Shown here: in pieces, positions 1 to 6,192 of the stretch
How the letters are laid out: every line of letters starts with the position of its first letter
Numbering within the stretch: the first letter of the stretch is position 1
Assembly (NCBI GenBank): GCA_903847285.1
Contig: CAINDH010000178.1
Location: 1-6,533, forward strand
Direction: 5' to 3'
DNA from: an uncultured Verrucomicrobia subdivision 3 bacterium
Lineage (GTDB): Bacteria > Verrucomicrobiota > Verrucomicrobiae > Limisphaerales > UBA11358
DNA: 6,533 nucleotides
The notes under the pieces: model-generated
The model's database searches: none
Told to the model about the DNA's origin: nothing
Seen by the model: the letters and a program-made list of their open reading frames with translations, nothing else
Position numbers and translations under genes: made by a program

Positions 1-1
1 C

Positions 2-511
2 GACGACAACGCGCTCTATCGCCACAAGAACATCCTGGAGATGCGCGACTTGAATGAAGAAGCGCCGCTGGAAATCGAAGCCAGCAAGTTTGCGCTCAAC
101 TACATCAAGCTCGACGGCAGCATCGCCTGTCTCGTGAACGGTGCCGGTCTCGCCATGGCTACGATGGACATCGTCCAACATTTCGGTGCCTTGCCCGCGA
201 ACTTCCTCGATGTTGGTGGCGGCGCGAGCAAGGACCAGGTGACGGCCGCGTTCAAAATCATTTTGAGCGATCCGAATGTGAAGGGCATCCTCGTGAACAT
301 TTTCGGCGGCATCATGGATTGCAACGTCATCGCCACCGGCATCGTTGCGGCAGTAAAGGAGACGGGTCTCAAACTCCCGCTCGTTGTCCGGCTCGAAGGC
401 AACAACGTCGCCGCCGGCAAAAAGACACTGGCGGAATCTGGCGTGGCTATCATCAACGGCGATTCCATGTCCGACGCGGCGCAGAAAATTGTGAAGGCCG
501 TGGGCAAATAG
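2..511 (+). CDS. sucC: Succinyl-CoA synthetase (ADP-forming) beta subunit, C-terminal part (5' truncated by window edge)
   Basis: This is the nucleotide-binding subunit of succinyl-CoA synthetase, which interconverts succinyl-CoA and succinate with formation of ATP or GTP in the TCA cycle, in the cytoplasm. Only the last 169 residues are visible, and the frame is open to the left edge. The family is usually about 390 residues, so roughly 220 are missing. The visible part is the ligase-CoA domain. It reads [10 protein letters not shown] at the start, then [36 protein letters not shown] and VVRLEGNN, all close to E. coli SucC by recall. The segment after IFGGI reads [10 protein letters not shown] where E. 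coli has VRCDLIADGI. The stop codon is followed 9 bases later by the VOC gene and then sucD, so the three are probably cotranscribed. Identity is nearly certain. Confidence 0.97.
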   Translation, partial: DDNALYRHKNILEMRDLNEEAPLEIEASKFALNYIKLDGSIACLVNGAGLAMATMDIVQHFGALPANFLDVGGGASKDQVTAAFKIILSDPNVKGILVNIFGGIMDCNVIATGIVAAVKETGLKLPLVVRLEGNNVAAGKKTLAESGVAIINGDSMSDAAQKIVKAVGK

Positions 512-520
512 TTTCCGGCC

Positions 521-895
521 ATGCTCAAAGTCACCGAAATCGCGTTCAGTTGCTACGCCGTCACCGACATGGCGCGTGCACGGAACTTTTACGAGGACGT
601 GCTGGGCTTGAAACCTACCATGATCGTCGGCGAGCCCGGCGGAATGCAGTGGACGGAATACGAATTCGGCCCGTATGCGCTGTCGCTCGGCTGCGCGCCG
701 GGCATGTTTAAGCCAAGCCCCGATGGCTGCTCCGTGGCCCTGGAGGTCGAGGACTTTGATGCCGCCGTCGCGCATCTGCGCGCGCACAACGTGAAGTTCC
801 GCATCGAGCCGATCCCCACGCCCGTCTGCCACATGGCGATGTTTTTTGATCCCGACGGCAATACCATTGGCATCCATAAGCGAAAAAAATCTTAA
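521..895 (+). CDS. VOC (glyoxalase/bleomycin-resistance fold) family protein lying between sucC and sucD
   Basis: This 124-residue protein has the two-module beta-alpha-beta-beta-beta layout of the vicinal oxygen chelate superfamily. Module 1 is about residues 4-58, with AVTDMARARNFYEDVLGL at 13-30. Module 2 is about residues 69-120, with VEDFDAAVAHLRAHNV at 76-91 and DPDGNTIGIHKRK at 110-122. By hand alignment the usual metal-ligand positions hold Phe9, Ser71 and Gly117, so a canonical glyoxalase I or methylmalonyl-CoA epimerase site is not apparent. His104 and His119 are alternative candidates. The substrate cannot be named. The gene starts 9 bp after the sucC stop and ends 25 bp before sucD, so it is probably cotranscribed with both. 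No Shine-Dalgarno sequence precedes the ATG. Methylmalonyl-CoA epimerase would make metabolic sense next to succinyl-CoA synthetase, but the missing ligands argue against it. The fold is confident; the function is unknown. Confidence 0.9.
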   Translation: MLKVTEIAFSCYAVTDMARARNFYEDVLGLKPTMIVGEPGGMQWTEYEFGPYALSLGCAPGMFKPSPDGCSVALEVEDFDAAVAHLRAHNVKFRIEPIPTPVCHMAMFFDPDGNTIGIHKRKKS

Positions 896-920
896 TTCGA
901 AATAATTGTAAATTTTTAAC

Positions 921-1823
921 ATGTCTATCCTCGTCACCCCCCAAACCAAGGTTCTCGTCCAAGGCATCACCGGCAGCTTTGGCGCGAAGCACGCGCAACT
1001 CTCGATTGATTACGGCACGCAAATCGTCGCTGGCGTCACGCCCGGCAAGGGCGGCCAATTTTTCGAACACGGCGGCAAGAAGGTTCCGATCTTCGACACC
1101 GTCGCCGAAGCCGTAAAACAATCGGGCGCGACCGCCAGTGCGGTGTTCGTTCCACCGCCGTTTGCTGCCGATGCGATTCTCGAAGGCGCGGATGCTGGCC
1201 TTGAACTTGTCGTCGCCATCACCGAAGGCATTCCCGTCCGCGACATGGTGCGCGTGAAACGTGCGCTGCAAGGCAACACCAAGACACGCCTCATCGGGCC
1301 GAACTGCCCCGGCATCGTGACGCCCGGCGAAGGCAAAGATTCTCACGGCGGCTGCCGCATCGGCATCGCGCCTGGCTACATTCACAAGAAGGGCAACATC
1401 GGCGTCGTCTCGCGCTCCGGCACGTTGACTTACGAAGCCGTGTGGCAACTCACCTCGCGCGGAGTCGGCCAGTCCACCTGCGTTGGCATCGGCGGCGATC
1501 CGGTCAATGGCACGTCGCATCTTGATGTCATCAAACTGTTCAACGCCGACCCCGAAACCACCGGCATCATCATGATCGGCGAAATCGGTGGCAGCGCGGA
1601 AGAAGAAGCCGCCGAATGGATCAAAGCGAATTGCAAGAAGCCCGTCGCCGGTTTCATCGCTGGCGCCACCGCTCCTCCGGGACGCCGCATGGGTCACGCG
1701 GGCGCCATCGTCAGCGGCGGCAAAGGCACAGCCGAAGCCAAGATTGCCGCGTTTAAGGCCGCCGGCATCGGTGTCGCCGTGACGCCGAGTGAAATGGCCG
1801 ACACGCTGTTGAAGATGATGTGA
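921..1823 (+). CDS. sucD: Succinyl-CoA synthetase (ADP-forming) alpha subunit
   Basis: This is the CoA-binding, phosphohistidine-bearing subunit of succinyl-CoA synthetase, the partner of SucC in the TCA cycle. It is complete at 300 residues; E. coli SucD is 289. The CoA-binding Rossmann part opens with [12 protein letters not shown] (residues 13-24) and VTPGKGG (39-45). [12 protein letters not shown] lies at 126-137, [11 protein letters not shown] at 163-173 and [12 protein letters not shown] at 220-231. The active-site histidine is His259 in [14 protein letters not shown]. Compared with E. coli there is an extra segment of about seven residues, GKDSHGG (138-144), after PGE. The ATG at 921 is chosen because it gives the normal N-terminus. 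The leader before it is AT-rich with no Shine-Dalgarno. A strong terminator follows 16 bp after the stop, so sucD is probably the last gene of the operon. Confidence 0.98.
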   Translation: MSILVTPQTKVLVQGITGSFGAKHAQLSIDYGTQIVAGVTPGKGGQFFEHGGKKVPIFDTVAEAVKQSGATASAVFVPPPFAADAILEGADAGLELVVAITEGIPVRDMVRVKRALQGNTKTRLIGPNCPGIVTPGEGKDSHGGCRIGIAPGYIHKKGNIGVVSRSGTLTYEAVWQLTSRGVGQSTCVGIGGDPVNGTSHLDVIKLFNADPETTGIIMIGEIGGSAEEEAAEWIKANCKKPVAGFIAGATAPPGRRMGHAGAIVSGGKGTAEAKIAAFKAAGIGVAVTPSEMADTLLKMM

Positions 1824-1839
1824 TTCCTTTCGACTTACG

Positions 1840-1887
1840 AATTGCGAATTCTGAATGATGGTTCATTCTGGATTCGCAATTTTTTTT
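1840..1887 (+). terminator. Intrinsic terminator after sucD
   Basis: The arms AATTGCGAATTCTGAATGA (1840-1858) and TCATTCTGGATTCGCAATT (1863-1881) pair at 17 of 19 positions, and one of the two exceptions can form a G-U pair. The loop is four bases (TGGT). A run of eight T starts inside the right arm and ends at 1887. This is a rho-independent terminator on the + strand ending the suc operon. The stem is AT-rich and long, unlike the GC-rich hairpin at 5530-5556. The next gene's ATG begins at 1890, two bases after the T-run. Confidence 0.85.
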
Positions 1888-1889
1888 GA

Positions 1890-2732
1890 ATGAGTGTTGT
1901 TGATTTCATCCTGAACCTCGCGGGGCTGCTGCTGTGGCTGAACTGGCGTTCCATCCGGTTCGACCCGCTCACGCGGCGCACGCCGGCCACGCTGATGGGC
2001 ACGTTGCGGCCCGCTGCCCCAAAAAAACTTCAGCGCTGGCACTTTCTTCTGTTCATTGCCGGGCTGCTGCTGTTGCGCGCGTTAGTTTATTGGTGGATCG
2101 GTGCCGTGGCAGGTTGGGTGGGGCGGTTGGATTGCGGTGCGATCACGCTTTCTTTCGCCTGCCGCAGTAGCTGGTTTGGGCTGCAAACCATGACGGCATT
2201 TTCCTTCGCGAGCTTCGGTCTCACGTTGGGAATTTTTTATCTCTGCCTGCTGCCGTTGTCGCTGCTGGGCGGGCCAGATCCAATTCACCGGCTGGTAAAA
2301 ATCCCGCTCGGCCGCGTGGATGACTGGCCCCGTTGGGCGAAAATCATCCTGCCATTTTTCGCGGCGGCGGTGAGCTGGTGGCTGGCGAGCTGGTTGCTCG
2401 GCTGGGCGTCCATTGTGCCCCCGCCGGTTTCAGCGGCGGAACGGTTTGAGCAGTCGCTGGTCATCGGGTTGGGCAGTTACCTGCTTTGGAAATTTCCGCT
2501 GGGCGCGCTGCTGCTGTTGCATCTTCTCAACAGCTACGTCTATTTCGGCAAGCACTCGTTCTGGAAATACGTCAACGTCACCGCGCAAACATTGTTGCTG
2601 CCCTTGCGGAAAATTCCCCTCCAAGTGGGCAAGGTGGATTTCGCGCCGATCATCGGGCTGGTGATTCTTTTTCTGGCGGCGGAAGGATTGGGGCACTTGC
2701 TCTGGCGGCTGTATACGAAACTACCGTTTTGA
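1890..2732 (+). CDS. Integral membrane protein with YggT-like C-terminal region
   Basis: This is a 280-residue, very hydrophobic protein with about six predicted membrane segments, judged by eye at residues 3-20, 50-72, 101-125, 148-172, 188-212 and 251-272. The C-terminal part, especially LLLPLRKIPLQVGKVDFAP (235-253) followed by a hydrophobic helix, resembles the YggT family signature in which an LxPLR..P...G.lDfSPi motif precedes a membrane helix. YggT proteins are usually about 90-190 residues with one or two such repeats, so this one is longer, and its N-terminal half matches nothing I recognise. YggT members are poorly characterised membrane proteins, so no function is assigned. The ATG directly follows the sucD terminator, no Shine-Dalgarno is visible, and I found no clear promoter. 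Expression may come from read-through or a promoter inside the suc region. The gene converges with the histidine kinase. It is clearly coding; the family call is moderate. Confidence 0.8.
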   Translation: MSVVDFILNLAGLLLWLNWRSIRFDPLTRRTPATLMGTLRPAAPKKLQRWHFLLFIAGLLLLRALVYWWIGAVAGWVGRLDCGAITLSFACRSSWFGLQTMTAFSFASFGLTLGIFYLCLLPLSLLGGPDPIHRLVKIPLGRVDDWPRWAKIILPFFAAAVSWWLASWLLGWASIVPPPVSAAERFEQSLVIGLGSYLLWKFPLGALLLLHLLNSYVYFGKHSFWKYVNVTAQTLLLPLRKIPLQVGKVDFAPIIGLVILFLAAEGLGHLLWRLYTKLPF

Positions 2733-2845
2733 TGTATCGCAGAGATATGAATCGTGAAGCCGGCAATCTGGCACATCGTTACACGGCCTGGTGAATCTTG
2801 AAGCCAGTCCAACCATTCCGTCCCAGTAAAATTTCCCCGGCGTTT

Positions 2846-2879
2846 TTTCTCTGCGCTCTGTGCGTTCTCCGCCGTTAAC
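2846..2879 (+). repeat. Short degenerate CTCTGTGCG-type tandem repeat in the convergent intergenic region
   Basis: The 155 bp between the convergent YggT-like and kinase genes holds no gene and no clear terminator on either strand. Near its right end three degenerate copies of a motif of about eight bases follow one another (CTCTGCG, CTCTGTGCG, TTCTCCGCCG), preceded by six T. Similar phrases recur between genes in many GC-rich environmental genomes, from recall. The call is weak because the copies are short and imperfect. Confidence 0.35.
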
Positions 2880-2887
2880 TTGGTTTC

Positions 2888-3994
2888 CTACTTCGCCGAC
2901 GGAAATTTGACGGTGACGGTGGAGCCGCTGCCGGGGCTGCTTTCAACCGCGAGCGTGCCGCCGTGGAGTTCAGCGAGTTTCTTGGCAATGGCCAGGCCCA
3001 GGCCCAGGCCTTCCACGTCCTGCATCTTGCGTTCGAATTGCACATATGCGCCGATGCGGTGGATTTGTTCGGTGGAAAATCCGCGCCCAGCATCGCGCAC
3101 GGCTAGTTCTGTTTCGCCGCCGACTGCGGCCAGTCGCACGCGCACGGGCGAACTGTTTTCGGAAAACTTGAACGCGTTCTGCACCAGCTCGGTGACGATT
3201 TTTTTGAAGTAATCTTCGGCGATACCGAGTGCCAGCGGTGCGCCGGAGGTTTCCACCACCAGGTCGCTCAGTCGGCCTGCGCGGTCAGCGATCTGGCAGG
3301 CGGTGGCCTTGACGGCTTCGCTTGGTTTTAAAATTCGCACCTCGCGCAATTCACTCACGCCCTGCGGGTCGGTGGCGAGCAGCTCGATCTGGGCGTAGGC
3401 GAGAAAGTTTTCAATGAGCCGTTCGAGGCGCTGACCGGACTGGGAAATTTCCTTTCCCATCACAGCGATTTCCGCTGCTGGCAGGGGTAGCTCGGTGTTG
3501 CCCGCGAGCAGTTCGGCGTTGGAAATAATGCCATTCAACGGCGTGCGCAACTCGTGTGGCAGCGCAAAGGAAATTTGTTTGCGCAGGTGCGAAAGCTTTT
3601 GCTCGGCCTGGTCGCGGACGGTTTTGACTTTTTTCAGGCGCGCCTCGACGGCGGTGTAAAGCTCGTCGATCTTGAATGGTTTGGGCAGGTAATCATCTGC
3701 GCCGAGAGCCATGCCTTGTCGCATGCCGGCGGCATCGGCCAGACCGGTCATCAGGATGAAAGGAATTGCGGCGGTCACCGGATCCTCGCGGAGTTTGGCG
3801 AGCAGGGTGTAGCCCGCGCCCGCCTTTTCCATGTTCACGTCGCTTAAGATGAGGTCGGGCAGTTGCGCGCTTGCTGCCGTGAGGCCGCTCTGCGTGTCGG
3901 AGGCCTCGATGACATCAAAGCCGCGCTGCGCCAGCGCCCGGCGAATCATTTCGCGCAGCCATTCCTCATCGTCAATGACCAGAATTTTGCTCAT
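2888..3994 (-). CDS. Hybrid two-component protein: N-terminal receiver domain fused to histidine kinase
   Basis: This 368-residue cytoplasmic signalling protein has no membrane segment. The receiver domain spans about residues 1-120, with acidic Asp8/Asp9, phospho-acceptor Asp52 (LILSDVN), Thr83 and Lys105 (LPKPF). A short linker, probably coiled-coil (about 115-140), leads to the HisKA helix with His147 in FALPHELRTPLNG. The ATPase domain spans about 255-366 and contains the N-box with Asn273 (ELVQNAFKF), the G1 box DAGRGF (301-306), Phe320 and the G2 box GLGLGLAI (329-336). All catalytic residues are present, so both phosphoryl transfer and receiver function look intact. There is no sensor domain and no DNA-binding output, so the receiver probably controls the kinase and a partner regulator elsewhere carries the output. 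It lies 89 bp downstream of gltA on the same strand and could be cotranscribed, although that gap is long. The start has an AT-rich leader without Shine-Dalgarno. Confidence 0.95.
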   Translation of the reverse strand: MSKILVIDDEEWLREMIRRALAQRGFDVIEASDTQSGLTAASAQLPDLILSDVNMEKAGAGYTLLAKLREDPVTAAIPFILMTGLADAAGMRQGMALGADDYLPKPFKIDELYTAVEARLKKVKTVRDQAEQKLSHLRKQISFALPHELRTPLNGIISNAELLAGNTELPLPAAEIAVMGKEISQSGQRLERLIENFLAYAQIELLATDPQGVSELREVRILKPSEAVKATACQIADRAGRLSDLVVETSGAPLALGIAEDYFKKIVTELVQNAFKFSENSSPVRVRLAAVGGETELAVRDAGRGFSTEQIHRIGAYVQFERKMQDVEGLGLGLAIAKKLAELHGGTLAVESSPGSGSTVTVKFPSAK

Positions 3995-4083
3995 CTAAAA
4001 TAAAAACGCCCAAGACAGCCTTGTCAGTCCTGTGACGTTTGTAACTTGCCAGGCCGGATATTTCAATCCGCCGTTCGATTTAT

Positions 4084-5379
4084 TTACTTCCGCTCGTCCA
4101 ACGGAACGTAGCGGTTCTGGGTCTTGCCGGTGTAAATCTGGCGCGGGCGGTAGATGCGGCTCTTCGGCTCGTCCATGATTTCTTTGTAATTGGCGATCCA
4201 GCCGGGCATGCGGCCGATGGCAAAAATCACCGTGAACATTTCCACCGGAATCCCGATGGCGCGCATGATGATGCCGCTGTAGAAATCCACGTTCGGATAC
4301 AACTTCCGTTCAACAAAGTAAGCATCCTTCAGCGCTGCCTCTTCCAGTTTTTTCGCGATGTCCAGCAACGGATCGCTGATGTGCAGTTTCGCCAGCACGT
4401 CGTCGCAGGCTTTCTTGATGATCGTCGCGCGCGGGTCGTGGTTCTTATAGACGCGATGGCCGAAGCCCATGAGTTTCTTGCCGCTGTTTTTGTCCTTCGC
4501 CGCCGTGATGAATTTCGAGCCGTCATCGCCGGACGCGTGGATGTCTGCCAGCATTTCTAAAACTGACTGGTTGGCGCCGCCATGCAGCGGACCCCACAGG
4601 GCGCACACACCCGCCGCGCAACTGGCGAACAAGTTTGCCTGCGACGACGCCACCATGCGCACCGTCGAGGTCGAGCAATTCTGCTCATGATCCGCGTGCA
4701 GCAGGAAAATCAAATCCAGCGCCTTCACCACTTCCGGCTTCAGTTCAAAATCTTCATACGGCATCGAGAACAGCATGTGCAGGAAGTTCTCCGTGTATTT
4801 GTAATTCTGCTTCGGATAAATCAGCGGCAGCCCGTGCGACTTGCGATACGAATACGCCGCAATCGTCCGCACCTGCGAAATCAATTTGGCCACGTAGAGA
4901 TCAAACTGTTTCATCTTGCCCCACTTCCAGTTCATCAAACCCTCGTCGAAGCAGCTCGCCGCATTGATCATCGAGGAGAGGATCGCCATCGGATGCGCCC
5001 CCGTCGGGAAACCCTCGAAGTGATACTTCATGTCCTCATGCAAAAACTGATGCGTTCCGAGCAGGTTGGAAAAATTCTTCAACTGCACCGCGTTCGGCAG
5101 CTCCCCGTAAATCACCAGATACGCCGTCTCGATGAAATTAGATTCCTTCGCGAGCTCTTCGATCGGGATGCCGCGATAGCGCAGGATGCCGAGATCGCCG
5201 TCAATGAAAGTGACTTTGCTCGTGCACGAGCCGGTGTTGCCGTAACCGTCATCGATCGTGATGTAGCCCGTGTTCGCGCGCAGCGCCGACACGTCCACCG
5301 CTTTTTCATTTTCGCTGCCCGTCAAGGTGGGCAGGGTGAAAACTTTTCCGTCCAGTTCCAGTTTGGCTTCGTTACTCAT
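4084..5379 (-). CDS. gltA: Citrate synthase, type II (hexameric-type sequence)
   Basis: Citrate synthase condenses oxaloacetate and acetyl-CoA to citrate, the entry step of the TCA cycle, in the cytoplasm. The gene is complete: 431 residues against 427 in E. coli GltA, which it resembles end to end by recall. Key residues are visible: His231 in [16 protein letters not shown] (the family signature), catalytic His266 in WGPLHGGAN, His308 in [14 protein letters not shown] with Arg317, catalytic Asp365 in YPNVDFYSG, Arg390 in GRMPGW, and RPRQIYTG at 411-418. The position matching E. coli Cys206, linked to NADH inhibition, is Tyr208 ([10 protein letters not shown]), so allosteric control may differ. 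The ATG at 5379 is supported by an AAAAGGA ribosome-binding site, the clearest in the window. The kinase gene follows 89 bp downstream. The upstream region carries a terminator and structured repeats. Confidence 0.98.
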   Translation of the reverse strand: MSNEAKLELDGKVFTLPTLTGSENEKAVDVSALRANTGYITIDDGYGNTGSCTSKVTFIDGDLGILRYRGIPIEELAKESNFIETAYLVIYGELPNAVQLKNFSNLLGTHQFLHEDMKYHFEGFPTGAHPMAILSSMINAASCFDEGLMNWKWGKMKQFDLYVAKLISQVRTIAAYSYRKSHGLPLIYPKQNYKYTENFLHMLFSMPYEDFELKPEVVKALDLIFLLHADHEQNCSTSTVRMVASSQANLFASCAAGVCALWGPLHGGANQSVLEMLADIHASGDDGSKFITAAKDKNSGKKLMGFGHRVYKNHDPRATIIKKACDDVLAKLHISDPLLDIAKKLEEAALKDAYFVERKLYPNVDFYSGIIMRAIGIPVEMFTVIFAIGRMPGWIANYKEIMDEPKSRIYRPRQIYTGKTQNRYVPLDERK

Positions 5380-5383
5380 GGCA

Positions 5384-5390
5384 TCCTTTT
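5384..5390 (-). promoter_or_regulatory. Ribosome-binding site of gltA
   Basis: On the minus strand AAAAGGA is followed by TGCC and then the gltA ATG. It is the only clear Shine-Dalgarno in the window and fixes the gltA start. The other genes with visible starts have AT-rich or unremarkable leaders. Confidence 0.65.
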
Positions 5391-5523
5391 AATTAACAAA
5401 ATTTAGTTTCGTCAAATCTGCCGAGGAAACGAAAACTTGGCAAGCCGCGAAAGCAATAATCCACGCATCCGCTGCGCTGATAAGGCGAATTGGCGCTGCT
5501 TCTCTTGCTTGCGCTACGGCCGC
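5391..5523. other. Gene-free leader region upstream of gltA
   Basis: No open frame here looks like a protein, and I see no RNA gene. It lies between the gltA ribosome-binding site and a minus-strand terminator, so the gltA promoter should be here. I could not pick a convincing -35/-10 pair: a minus-strand TTGACG sits too close to the start codon to be the promoter of a normal leader. A degenerate hairpin, ATCCGC-TGC-GCTGAT (5467-5481), shares the GCTGCGC core of the downstream repeats. Confidence 0.4.
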
Positions 5524-5556
5524 AAAAAACCGCCGGACGATTTCTCGTTCCGGCGG
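5524..5556 (-). terminator. Intrinsic terminator reading toward gltA
   Basis: On the minus strand the stem CCGCCGGAACG / CGTCCGGCGG (10 pairs with one bulged A), loop AGAAAT, is followed at once by TTTTTTG. Reading the minus strand, it lies after the small gene at 5888-6151 and the tandem structured repeats and before gltA. It therefore probably ends transcripts from the accessory genes and insulates gltA from them. Confidence 0.85.
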
Positions 5557-5562
5557 TGTGCT

Positions 5563-5738
5563 GGTTCCCAGGTGGCATTGCTCGCGCTGCGAGCAACCCC
5601 TCGCCGAGCGCAGCGCCCGCCGTGCTCGCGCCTGTCGCGGCAGGTCAGGCGACGGAATCATTCGTGTGCCGAGAAGTGTCCCCACCTCAAAGTGCCTGCT
5701 GCGCAGGCAAGTCAAGCCGCAGCGCGGCTTGACCCACC
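5563..5738. repeat. Tandem structured repeat, copy 1 (176 bp)
   Basis: This is the first of two adjacent copies of a hairpin-rich repeat. Hairpins, written on the + strand, are H1 5578-5596 (TTGCTCGC, loop GCT), H3 5693-5709 (TGCCTGC, loop TGC) and H4 5711-5733 (GTCAAGCCGC, loop AGC). All have a GC-rich apex with a three-base loop. A further stem (H2, TCGCC 5601-5605 with GGCGA 5648-5652) is only partly kept. Relative to copy 2 this copy has 29 extra bases between about 5615 and 5644. The unit ends in CCCACC. No protein-coding role is apparent. Confidence 0.85.
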
Positions 5739-5885
5739 GGCCCCGAGGTGGAAGTTTTCGCGCTGCGAAAACTCCGTCGCCGAGCGGAGCGTCAGGCGAC
5801 GGAATCATTCGTGAGCCGAAAAAACTCCCGCGCCCCCAATGACCGCTGCGCGGTCAAGTCGAGTCGCCGCGCAACTCGACCCACC
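5739..5885. repeat. Tandem structured repeat, copy 2 (147 bp)
   Basis: This second copy lies directly after copy 1. Hairpins are H1 5754-5772 (GTTTTCGC, loop GCT), H2 5773-5803 (TCCGTCGCC with GGCGACGGA, 9 pairs), H3 5840-5856 (TGACCGC, loop TGC) and H4 5858-5880 (GTCGAGTCGC, loop CGC, with one C-A mismatch). A 23-base block at 5791-5813 is identical to 5644-5666 in copy 1. Hairpin arms differ from copy 1 by mostly matched changes on both sides. The unit ends in CCCACC at 5885, two bases from the stop codon of the minus-strand gene at 5888. Confidence 0.85.
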
Positions 5886-5887
5886 TG

Positions 5888-6151
5888 TCACGTCCGGCTC
5901 GCCGCGACGTAGAACGCCGTGACGAAATCCGCGATCGCCTGCACTTCCGACTGCGTCGGTGGATTACTCACCGTGAAGTTCGGCAGCCCCAGACTCGTGA
6001 CCGGCCCCGCCGCGTTGGCATTGATACCGTCATATAAGTCCGCGTAACTCACGCGCTCCAGAATCAAGTCATTCAAACCTTGGAACTGATTACGAAACGG
6101 CGCCGCGTTCAGCGCCTGATGGTCCGGTGGAAAATTCGGGTCGTATGGCAT
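5888..6151 (-). CDS. Small protein of unknown function (87 residues), possibly phage- or surface-cassette related
   Basis: The product has no recognised domain. From the chosen ATG at 6151 it begins MPYDPNFPPDHQALNAAPF, then FRNQFQGLNDLI, and ends with a probable helix QSEVQAIADFVTAFYVA. No signal peptide or membrane segment is obvious. A frame open to an ATG at 6205 would add 18 low-complexity residues running into the palindromic element, so the later start is preferred. The leader is pyrimidine-rich (CTCTCTTTTTT) with no Shine-Dalgarno. I recall similar short proteins starting with a YDPxFPP motif in Verrucomicrobiota, near fibronectin-type proteins and phage-like genes, but cannot verify this. 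It lies 148 bp downstream of the partial gene at the window end, on the same strand, with a REP-like element between them. It is probably coding; the function is unknown. Confidence 0.7.
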   Translation of the reverse strand: MPYDPNFPPDHQALNAAPFRNQFQGLNDLILERVSYADLYDGINANAAGPVTSLGLPNFTVSNPPTQSEVQAIADFVTAFYVAASRT

Positions 6152-6192
6152 AAAAAAGAGAGTTGAGAGTGTTGATGGTTGAGAGGAATGCT

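Noticed and set aside
708..1697. A 329-codon open frame on the minus strand
   Set aside because: It lies opposite sucD and the VOC gene, both with clear family motifs. Its translation is low in recognisable motifs and is explained by codon bias of the sense strand.
2749..2805. Direct repeat GAATCGTGAAGCC / GAATCTTGAAGCC, 44 bp apart
   Set aside because: It is short, with one mismatch, and there is no insertion or other structure between the copies. It could be chance.
4055..4070. Small hairpin CGGAT-6-ATCCG just after gltA as a terminator
   Set aside because: It has a five-pair stem and no T-run on the minus strand, which is too weak to call.
4582..5406. A 274-codon open frame on the plus strand opposite gltA
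   Set aside because: The translation is rich in Arg/His with no domain, and gltA on the other strand is unambiguous.
5397..5425. Minus-strand TTGACG as a gltA -35 box
   Set aside because: A 17-base spacing places the -10 on the ribosome-binding site, so it cannot drive a normal leader.
5389..5808. A 139-codon minus-strand frame containing MIPSPD twice
   Set aside because: The duplicated peptide simply reflects the tandem hairpin repeat. The frame runs through hairpins and an intrinsic terminator and has no protein-like character.
5563..5885. A CRISPR array
   Set aside because: There are only two long copies of 147-176 bp with internal hairpins and no short identical repeats separated by unique spacers.
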